From positions 1-20,875 of the forward strand of contig CAZZIZ010000039.1 of NCBI GenBank assembly GCA_964654535.1: a stretch of 20,875 bases of DNA, given 5' to 3'. The translations under genes and the position numbers were made by a program. The stretch's first letter is position 1. The number at the start of each line of letters is the position of its first letter. Below, piece by piece: positions 1-6,385 of this stretch. The DNA comes from CAZZIZ01 sp964654535. GTDB lineage: Bacteria; Bacteroidota; Bacteroidia; Chitinophagales; UBA2359. The notes beneath the pieces were generated by a model. It was not told the origin of the DNA. It was given only the letters and a program-made list of their open reading frames with translations, and did not search any database.

Positions 1-1
1 A

Positions 2-1920
2 ACTACTTGTGATCAAGTGATAACAGTAATCGATACAACTCCGCCAACTATTACTTGTCCAGCAGATGTTACGATAGAGTGCACGGATGATGAGTCATCA
101 GCGAACACCGGATTAGCAACTGGCACTGATACTTGCAGTGAAGTTAAAATTACTGAGTCTGATGTAGTCGTAGGTGACTGTGGAAGTGGCAAAGTGATAA
201 CTCGAACATGGATTGTTGAGGATGAGTGTGGAAATGTTACGAGCTGTGATCAAGTCATCACGGTAATCGATACTACAGCTCCAACGATAATTTGTCCAGC
301 TGATATCACGATAGAATGTACAGAAGATGAGTCAAGTACAAACACGGGAGAGGCTACAGGAACAGATACTTGCGGAGATGTGATAATCTCTCGTACGGAA
401 GAAATAGCTAATGATTGTGGAGACACAAAAGTTATTACGAGAACTTGGATTGCGACTGACGAGTGCGGAAACGAAACGAGCTGTGATCAAACAATAACCG
501 TGGTAGATACCACTCCTCCAACAATAGTTTGTCCTGCAGATATCACCATCGAGTGCACGGATGATGAGTCATCAGCGAACACCGGAATCGCAACTGGATT
601 AGATACTTGTGGTATAGTAAAAGTGACTGAGTCAGATGTGGTAGAAGGCGACTGCGGAAACACCAAAGTAATTACGCGTACTTGGACCATCGAAGATGAG
701 TGCGGAAACCTAACTACTTGCGATCAAATCATAACCGTAGTAGATTCTACGCCTCCAGCTATAGTTTGTCCATCGGATATCACCATTGAGTGTACCGAAG
801 ATGAGTCCAGCACAAATACTGGCGAAGCAACTGGCACTGATACTTGTGGTCAAGTCATCATTTCGCGTTCAGAAGTGATAGCTGATAATTGCGGTGATAC
901 TAAAGTCATCACCAGAACCTGGACAGTAACAGACGAGTGCGGAAATGAAACCAGCTGCGATCAAATCATAACGGTAGTTGACACAACGCCACCAACAATA
1001 GTTTGTCCAGCAGATATCACTATCGAGTGCACGGATGATGAGTCATCAGTTAGCACTGGACTAGCAAGCGGAACTGATACTTGCGGAAGTGTAGTCATAA
1101 CCGAAAGCGACTCAGTAGTCGACGATTGCGGCAACACTAAAGTGATCACCAGAACTTGGACTGTCACCGATGATTGCGGTAACGAAACTACTTGCGATCA
1201 AGTGATAACAGTAATCGATACAACTCCACCAACAATTCTTTGTCCAGCAGATATCACTATCGAGTGCAACACTGATGAAACGAGTTTTGCTACTGGCCTT
1301 GCATCAGCAACGGATACTTGTGGCAATGTCACTATTACAGAATCTGATAGTGCAGTAGGAGATTGCGGCAACACCAAAGTAATCACCAGAACTTGGACAG
1401 CTACCGACGAATGTGGAAACCAAAGCAGTTGTAATCAAATCATAACGGTCAAAGATTCTCAACCACCTTCAATAATTTGTCCTGCAGATTTCATTCTAGA
1501 ATGTGGAGATGATGAAAGTTCTGCTCATACCGGTCAGGCAGTAGGCAGTGATTCATGCGGCATTGTTAGTTTCACAGAAACTGATGTTGTCGATAATACT
1601 TGCGGTAATGCAAAAGTGATAGTCAGAACTTGGACTGCAACGGACGTCTGTGGTAATCAGTCTACTTGTGACCAGATTATAACTGTTGTAGATACAGAGG
1701 CACCGATACTTGTTTGTCCATCGGATATAACAATTGGATGTTCGGACAGCACGCTGCCGGAAAATACTGGTAGCCCTGCAACCCAAGATATCTGTTCTAG
1801 CACAACGCTAGAGTACCAAGACAGTTTAGAGTATACTTGCACGTCAAAAGAGATAACTCGTACTTGGACTTCTATCGATGAATGTGGAAATGCGAGCGTA
1901 TGCGTGCAAGTAATCACGCT
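2..1920 (+). repeat. Eight in-frame 237-bp HYR-like coding repeats
   Basis: The conserved first Cys codons fall at 56, 293, 530, 767, 1004, 1241, 1478 and 1715, exactly 237 bp apart. Units 1, 3 and 5 share TDDESS and a TESD motif. Units 2 and 4 share TEDESSTNTGEATG and IISR. Thirty-six bases at 77-112 recur exactly at 551-586, two units later. Units 6 to 8 diverge progressively and unit 8 is the most degenerate. Nucleotide identity between units is high enough to allow recombination and to mislead short-read assembly. Confidence 0.93.
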
Positions 1921-3388
1921 AGAAAACTGTTTCGATACGCCTGAAGGTATTGAAGATTTCTGTACCTATGTTTCAAACAACCCGAATAGTGTTATCGCCA
2001 ATAGCGATTGTGATTCCGGTGGAATATCAAATAGTGCGGAGTGTATTATTGGCTCTTCACCTTTTAATCCAGTAGACGATTCTTGCCAAGCGTTACAAAA
2101 TGCGTCAATTGATCCTTGCGCATATATAATGGCAAATCCGGATAGTGCACTTGCACTGCAAGATTGCGATGGTGGTGGAGTTTCCAATATTGATGAGTGC
2201 AATGCTGGCGGTAATCCTTTTGACCCAATTGATGATACCTGCGACAATTTTGAAGCAGCCAACATTGATCACTGTGCGTATATTATGAGCAATCCGAATA
2301 GCTTTATAGCTCAAGCCGATTGCGATAATGGGGGAGTGTCTAACTATATAGAATGCGTTAATGGAAGTAATCCATTCCTAGGCTTCGATGATTCCTGTCT
2401 GAGCTTCGAATCAGCGAACGTAGACCATTGTGCGTATATTTTGGCTAATCCGAATAGTCCATTAGCACTTCAAGATTGCGATAATGGGGGAGTTTCAAAT
2501 TATGACGAATGTCTACTAGGACAAAGTCTTTTTGATGCATCAGATGATGAAGACGATATTGGAGAAATAGATGACTGTGATCAGTTAGTTGTGAACGCTG
2601 CAGTACTTTGCCAGAGTGGCGAACTCATTGTAGTCTTAGAATTGTTTGGAGGAGAAGAAGGTATGGATTACCTAGTTTCATCCACTCATTCTGGTGGCTT
2701 CAATGGGGTAGTGGGTGCATCATTTCAAGATGGAGCTTTCAATCCTCAAAACGGATTTTCTTATACCGTACAGCTTATAAGTAATCCGAATTGTATAGTA
2801 ACCGTAGAACAAAGCTTGATTGAGTGTACAACAACCAGCTTAGATCTCTTGTCTTTTGAAGGAGAAAAACTCCCAGAAGCAGATCGTCTCACTTGGTCAA
2901 GCGCAACAGAAACTGATACCGACTTTTTCAATCTTTACGAAAGTGAAAACGGAACGCAGTGGGACAAGATCGCGAGTATTAATGCTGCAGGAAACTCAAA
3001 CGCTACACTGCACTACGAGTATCTTGAAGAGGAAATTCGACTAGGAGTTACTTATTACAAATTAGAAACCGTCAATGCAGATGGTTCAACAGAGTTGGCT
3101 CCAAACATTGTAACTATAAATCGTAAGTCAGATAGATTTGAGATACTGGCGGTTTACCCGCAACCAACTTCCGGCTATGTCAATATTTCCTATGCTGTCG
3201 ATAAAGAAAGTGCACTCAAGCTTAAGCTAACAAACATTTCAGGGCAGGCGATAATGAGCAAGCTGGAGCAGGCGGGTATCGGAGTCAACAGTTTGCAAAT
3301 AAATCTGAGTGACCTGCCTGTAGGTACATATATTTTAAGTTTGGAAACAGACGATAGCATTGTGCATCGAAAGATTATCAAAGAATAA
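2..3388 (+). CDS. Giant secreted HYR-repeat adhesin, T9SS substrate (5' end outside window)
   Basis: Secreted surface or adhesion protein of the Bacteroidota type; the N-terminus lies left of the window. The frame is open from base 2 (TTCDQ before the GTG at 17), so that GTG is an internal Val, not a start. Seen in order (residues counted from base 17): eight HYR-like units of exactly 79 residues, each beginning near a CPxD motif, carrying six Cys and ending in CGNxTxCDQxITVVD (about 1-635); four 52-residue units with a DCDxGGVSN core (about 649-856); a short linker; a beta-rich segment near 950-1035 (LTWSSATE, YYKLETVNADG) common before sorting tails; and a type A T9SS sorting domain (VYPQPTSGYVNISY to the final KIIKE). 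HYR domains have an immunoglobulin-like fold in extracellular proteins. Paired cysteines suggest disulfides outside the cell. Ligand unknown. It stands alone and ends at a good terminator. Confidence is high for secretion, moderate for adhesion. Confidence 0.92.
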   Translation, partial: TTCDQVITVIDTTPPTITCPADVTIECTDDESSANTGLATGTDTCSEVKITESDVVVGDCGSGKVITRTWIVEDECGNVTSCDQVITVIDTTAPTIICPADITIECTEDESSTNTGEATGTDTCGDVIISRTEEIANDCGDTKVITRTWIATDECGNETSCDQTITVVDTTPPTIVCPADITIECTDDESSANTGIATGLDTCGIVKVTESDVVEGDCGNTKVITRTWTIEDECGNLTTCDQIITVVDSTPPAIVCPSDITIECTEDESSTNTGEATGTDTCGQVIISRSEVIADNCGDTKVITRTWTVTDECGNETSCDQIITVVDTTPPTIVCPADITIECTDDESSVSTGLASGTDTCGSVVITESDSVVDDCGNTKVITRTWTVTDDCGNETTCDQVITVIDTTPPTILCPADITIECNTDETSFATGLASATDTCGNVTITESDSAVGDCGNTKVITRTWTATDECGNQSSCNQIITVKDSQPPSIICPADFILECGDDESSAHTGQAVGSDSCGIVSFTETDVVDNTCGNAKVIVRTWTATDVCGNQSTCDQIITVVDTEAPILVCPSDITIGCSDSTLPENTGSPATQDICSSTTLEYQDSLEYTCTSKEITRTWTSIDECGNASVCVQVITLENCFDTPEGIEDFCTYVSNNPNSVIANSDCDSGGISNSAECIIGSSPFNPVDDSCQALQNASIDPCAYIMANPDSALALQDCDGGGVSNIDECNAGGNPFDPIDDTCDNFEAANIDHCAYIMSNPNSFIAQADCDNGGVSNYIECVNGSNPFLGFDDSCLSFESANVDHCAYILANPNSPLALQDCDNGGVSNYDECLLGQSLFDASDDEDDIGEIDDCDQLVVNAAVLCQSGELIVVLELFGGEEGMDYLVSSTHSGGFNGVVGASFQDGAFNPQNGFSYTVQLISNPNCIVTVEQSLIECTTTSLDLLSFEGEKLPEADRLTWSSATETDTDFFNLYESENGTQWDKIASINAAGNSNATLHYEYLEEEIRLGVTYYKLETVNADGSTELAPNIVTINRKSDRFEILAVYPQPTSGYVNISYAVDKESALKLKLTNISGQAIMSKLEQAGIGVNSLQINLSDLPVGTYILSLETDDSIVHRKIIKE
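1961..2584 (+). repeat. Four in-frame 156-bp coding repeats (52 residues each)
   Basis: Units start at Cys codons 1961, 2117, 2273 and 2429, exactly 156 bp apart. Each reads C-[TA]-Y-[IV], then NPxS, DCDxGG[VI]SN, EC, and (in the first three) a DDxC motif. The acidic DCDxGG core resembles the Asp-rich calcium loops of thrombospondin type 3-like repeats, but that comparison rests on motif shape only. The last unit loses its final Cys and runs into an acidic linker (DDEDDIGEIDD). Confidence 0.85.
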
Positions 3389-3415
3389 ATTTTTTACGTA
3401 AGAGATTTTTGCTTT

Positions 3416-3447
3416 AAAGCCCTGCATTTTGTGTGGGGCTTTTTTTT
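3416..3447 (+). terminator. Rho-independent terminator of the adhesin gene
   Basis: AAAGCCC (3416-3422) pairs with GGGCTTT (3436-3442) around a 13-nt loop, followed by a T run. It lies 28 bp after the adhesin stop codon and just before the structured repeat element. Confidence 0.85.
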
Positions 3448-3455
3448 ATGATGGG

Positions 3456-3641
3456 TTTGGGCGTGCCCCTTCACTTCTTGGCTGCGCCAAAGTTCAGGGT
3501 CGGGCTATCCAGGACTCCGCGTTCGCTTCGGTCCCCATCTTGTGGCTGCAAAGCAAATCCTTCTACCGCAAGCGGTAAGGATTTACTACAGCCACAAAGG
3601 CGACTACTCCCTTTGGTCGTATCCTTCCTATCCCTCACGCG
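3456..3641 (+). repeat. Structured intergenic element, copy A
   Basis: Begins with the box TTTGGGCGTGCC and ends with CTATCCCTCACGC at the edge of the assembly gap. An imperfect hairpin (about 3466-3499, TTGGC-TGC-GCCAA tip) is followed by GTCGGGCTATCC. A second, long hairpin spans 3540-3597: base TTGTGGCTG/CAGCCACAA, middle AAATCCTT/AAGGATTT, tip TACCGC/GCGGTA, with two extra bases (CT) on the left arm. Copies B (5498-5688) and C (14266-14470) have the same plan. The reading frames crossing it are low-complexity, Arg/Ser-rich and judged spurious. It lies between convergent genes (adhesin and hipA). Confidence 0.88.
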
Positions 3642-3741
3642 NNNNNNNNNNNNNNNNNNNNNNNNNNNNNNNNNNNNNNNNNNNNNNNNNNNNNNNNNNN
3701 NNNNNNNNNNNNNNNNNNNNNNNNNNNNNNNNNNNNNNNNN
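3642..3741. other. Assembly gap (100 N) at the 3' end of hipA
   Basis: One hundred undetermined bases, the usual placeholder for unknown length. It falls between the end of repeat copy A and the last readable hipA codons, so the hipA stop codon and a few C-terminal residues are missing. Confidence 0.98.
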
Positions 3742-4997
3742 ACCTTTGCTTCCTCAGCATAGTCATTCCAGTTGCCAACCTTTTCGTTTATCTCCACAAT
3801 AATAGCCTTGGCTCTTTTTATATTCATTGATTTGGCTACGGCGAGTAAGTCATCTTTGGAAATGCCTTTGCGTTTTCCATTTACACTCAATGCATGTTGG
3901 CTTACCCAGTAACTGTCCGGACGATACGCGTGACAGATGTCGTATGCAGGTGCGAGCGACCAGTCCTCGTCCTGTTTTAGTAGAAAGGAAAAGTTCTTGG
4001 TGTGGTCGTCACAGTTACGGGCTATTACGTTGAAAGTCATGCGACGAAACATTTGTACTGCAGCTTTGTAATCCAAAGCGAGTGCGCGCATTGTTTGAAA
4101 CAGTTGTTCGTAAGCGAAGCTATTTATTTCGTTGAAGTCATAGTGTTGTAATGCGCACCAGGTTTGTGCGTGGTGTTTGGTTTTACTTCCTTGTCGGTCG
4201 TAACGTTTGGTCATAAAGTGAGCGCGACCATTTTCTTCGAGCAGTTGACAAGGCATCATCTCGACTCCACAGTCTATGGCCATAAGGTGGTAGGCCATTT
4301 CTACACGACCGTACCCTTGTGTGTCGCCCAGTTGTACATCGCTTACGCCATCGAGTTTTATTAAGTATTGTTCAAAGCCTTTAGGTGCTTTCGCTTGTCC
4401 AGATCGAACTTCGCCGGTTTTTTGGTTGTAGGCTATAACTGCTTTAGGCCGAGCACCACCTGCGGAGGTTCCTAGTTTTAGAATATCTAATGTTGCTTTT
4501 GCTTCGTCTTCGCTGAGGTCGGTAACGAAGTCCTCGCGCTTGGCGAGCATCTCTCTGGATATCTCTACCAGATTAGAGACTTCTACTTTATAAGATGTTT
4601 TGCGCGATGTCAGTTGTGCAGGTTCAAACTCCAATGCACCCATGCCGCGTTCACCTATGAAGCAAAGTTGTTCCACGGGATTCATAGAGGCGGGTGGTCG
4701 CCCTTGTTGCGCGAGCCAGATGTTTATTAGCTGGTTTCCGTATTTATCTGGTAGCACATCGGCGAGTAGGCCGGGCAGTCCTTTGAAAGTGTCGTACTCG
4801 CTGTTTCGCGCTGGTCGTAGTTCAGGAAAGTTGTAAATACGTGCACCTTGTTCGAGTGGCATATGAATAGGCGAAAGATCCCATTGCTTCCTTAGGAAAT
4901 CTTCGGCGTACTCGAAACTGGCGAGTTGGGCATTTTCATCCCAAGCAACGGCACCAACTATTTCGTCCCATATTTTTACAAAGGCGGTATTGATCAT
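3742..4997 (-). CDS. hipA: HipA-family serine/threonine kinase toxin (3' end lost in gap)
   Basis: Toxin kinase of a type II toxin-antitoxin pair. E. coli HipA phosphorylates glutamyl-tRNA synthetase, blocking translation and promoting dormancy; the target here is not known. The 418 readable residues carry an N-terminal HipA subdomain (PELRPARNSEYDTFKGLPG near 58-76), a glycine-rich loop GTSAGGARPKA (176-186), a likely ATP-binding Lys in YLIKLDG (K214), the catalytic CDDHTKN motif (329-335) and a metal-binding Asp in LAPAYDI (D353). Length is close to the usual 410-440, so little is missing. A frame continues through the gap to 3471 but enters repeat element A and is Arg/Ser-rich; I treat that tail as spurious. 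The ATG overlaps the hipB stop as TAATG, showing translational coupling. Kinase residues look intact. Confidence 0.92.
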
Positions 4998-5353
4998 TAC
5001 CAGTCTGACTTTTTGTTCTTGCTAGCTTTCTTCTTCTTTTTTGGTCGGACTCTTTGCCTTTTGGCTTTGTCTTTTTTTGCGAGGGCTATGGGGCTCTCTT
5101 GTTCGTGCACCTCAAATGCTTGAAATACTTGTAGCCTGTTGAGTACCCGCAGCACGCGTATAAGAGTAGCGAGGGTAACGGTTTCCCCACGCTCGAGCAG
5201 ACTAAGTGTCGAACGACTGATGTCTGCGGCTTCTGCGAGCATTGCCTGGGTTTTGTTTTGGCGCTGGCGCTCTGCTTTTACGTATTCGCCTAATGCTTCT
5301 TCTACTGCGCTATCGCTGTGATTTTGCCATTTTGTGTATGAGTTATCGGTCAT
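4997..5353 (-). CDS. hipB: HipB-like XRE-family antitoxin
   Basis: DNA-binding antitoxin of the hipBA pair. Such proteins bind the operon operator as dimers, repress the pair and neutralise HipA. The 118 residues hold a helix-turn-helix near 27-82 (KTQAMLAEAADISRSTLSLL, then ERGETVTLATLIRVL), typical of Cro/CI proteins. A strongly basic tail follows (RVRPKKKKKASKNKKSDW), longer and more lysine-rich than in E. coli HipB (88 residues); it may bind DNA non-specifically or act as a degron. It is the first gene of the pair, 1 base overlapping hipA, with a near-perfect inverted repeat 84 bp upstream of the ATG as the likely operator. Confidence 0.93.
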   Translation of the reverse strand: MTDNSYTKWQNHSDSAVEEALGEYVKAERQRQNKTQAMLAEAADISRSTLSLLERGETVTLATLIRVLRVLNRLQVFQAFEVHEQESPIALAKKDKAKRQRVRPKKKKKASKNKKSDW

Positions 5354-5436
5354 TATATCTCTTATTTACCTCTAAGGTATTACTTTTCACTCGGTATTTC
5401 AACACTCCAACTCATTTTTTCCCAAATAATGACTTA

Positions 5437-5481
5437 TTATTCACACATTAATTCCATTAATAGCTCATAATGTATGAATAA
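5437..5481. promoter_or_regulatory. Candidate HipB operator (14-bp inverted repeat)
   Basis: TTATTCACACATTA (5437-5450) and TAATGTATGAATAA (5468-5481) are inverted copies matching at 13 of 14 positions, separated by 17 bp. A partly overlapping imperfect palindrome, TATGAATAATCATA, follows (12 of 14). The site lies upstream of hipB and abuts repeat copy B. XRE antitoxins usually repress their own operon through such repeats; binding here is inferred. No clean TAnnTTTG promoter box was found nearby. Confidence 0.6.
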
Positions 5482-5497
5482 TCATACAGTAATGTGT

Positions 5498-5688
5498 TGC
5501 GTGAGGGATAGAGGCCTATGTTTGAGCTCCTGTTGCTGCAGGCAAGAAAAGTCTTTAGCTCCTTAGAGCTAGAGAGACTTTTTGCCTGAAGCAGAACAGA
5601 GCGAGGGCCGAAAGCCCGACCCTATTTCTCCCTTCCCTTGTTGGTCCCCTGACCAACAAGGGAAGGGAGAAATAGGGGCACGCCCAAA
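5498..5688 (-). repeat. Structured intergenic element, copy B (inverted)
   Basis: Reads on the minus strand from TTTGGGCGTGCC (5688-5677) to CTATCCCTCACGCA (5511-5498). Its first hairpin is a perfect 27-bp stem (5620-5646 with 5651-5677) closed by four bases. The second (5539-5588) has base CAGGCAA/TTGCCTG, middle AAAAGTCT/AGACTTTT, tip TAGCTC/GAGCTA around TAAG, and the same two-base excess on one arm as copies A and C. The internal box is GTCGGGCTTTCG instead of GTCGGGCTATCC. It fills most of the 412-bp space between hipB and the superoxide dismutase gene. A frame across it (5582-5782) is not a gene. Confidence 0.88.
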
Positions 5689-5765
5689 TAAAACAATCTT
5701 CCACAAAAACGCAGCACATCAAGGACAAAACTCAAACCGATTCCTTTGTATATTCAAAGAAAAAA

Positions 5766-6305
5766 ATGAAGCAGATAAATAGTATTCTTTCGATCGTCTT
5801 TGGCCTATTTCTTTTCGGACAAGCTGTAATGGCTGCACCAGGCGACGACGATAAAATAAACGCACTCAAAGCTGCCATTGCCAGCGTCGAAGCGCCAGGC
5901 CCTCACTGTGAAGTTCCTTGCGGTATATATGGTGACTCCCTCCGTGTAGCACTAATAAATGAGCACATTCGCACGGTTGAAAAAGCGATGAAGCAGATTA
6001 ACGAAATCTCGGAAGCTGAAACACCAAACTACAATCAGTTGGTGCGTTGGGTAATGAACAAAGAAAAGCACGCAGAAGAAATACAGCATATAGTAAGTCA
6101 GTACTTCTTGCATCAGCGCATAAAAATGCCGAAAAGTGCTTCGGATCGTCACGCAGCGAAGCACTACACTGAGAATCTGAAGAACTTACACGCCATATCA
6201 GTCTATGCTATGAAGAGTAAGCAAAAGACAGATATGGAGGTAATAGAAAGTCTGCGCTCAGCACTCGCGAGTTTTGAGGAAAGCTATTTCGGACATAGTC
6301 ACTAG
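5766..6305 (+). CDS. sodN: Nickel superoxide dismutase precursor
   Basis: Nickel-dependent superoxide dismutase, converting superoxide to oxygen and hydrogen peroxide. The hallmark is HCEVPCGIYGD at residues 47-57, matching the mature N-terminus of Streptomyces SodN (HCDLPCGVYD). His47 (amine and side chain), Cys48 and Cys52 would be the nickel ligands, and Tyr55 the active-site Tyr. The C-terminal part is helical with further family resemblance (VMNKEKHAEEIQHIVSQYF). Residues 1-24 form a signal peptide (hydrophobic core SIVFGLFLFGQ, likely cut after MAA or AMA). A further propeptide of about 22 residues precedes His47, so a second cleavage is needed before the enzyme can work. The usual partner protease gene sodX is not adjacent. 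Export makes a periplasmic or surface enzyme likely. The following gene starts 80 bp downstream and may be separate. Confidence 0.9.
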   Translation: MKQINSILSIVFGLFLFGQAVMAAPGDDDKINALKAAIASVEAPGPHCEVPCGIYGDSLRVALINEHIRTVEKAMKQINEISEAETPNYNQLVRWVMNKEKHAEEIQHIVSQYFLHQRIKMPKSASDRHAAKHYTENLKNLHAISVYAMKSKQKTDMEVIESLRSALASFEESYFGHSH

Positions 6306-6385
6306 AATAATTTCGTCGTTTAGTCCAATTACGGGCAAAACCTTATAGCAAAGACTCACTTAAAGGGTTTAGCTTAGACCTTATT

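Noticed and set aside
487..1386. Repeated antisense frames (three similar minus-strand frames)
   Set aside because: They resemble each other only because the sense strand is a 237-bp repeat; they are shadows of the adhesin.
2..1920. Possible CRISPR-like array
   Set aside because: The 237-bp periodicity is in frame and coding, without short identical repeats and unique spacers.
3471..3641. C-terminal extension of hipA across the gap
   Set aside because: It depends on the arbitrary 100-N length for its frame and encodes only repeat-element sequence; two of the three frames stop at once in GCGTGAGGGATAG.
3433..3802. Plus-strand reading frames across repeat copy A and the N gap
   Set aside because: They consist of repeat-element sequence plus unknown bases, Arg/Ser-rich, with no domain; the same element reads differently in its other copies.
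5740..5765. CTTTG-TATATT-CAAAG palindrome just before sodN
   Set aside because: Arms of only five bases in AT-rich DNA, no match to a known regulator site that I can name.
5582..5782. Frame of 66 codons upstream of sodN
   Set aside because: It lies over the 27-bp hairpin of element copy B and overlaps the sodN start; composition is that of the repeat.
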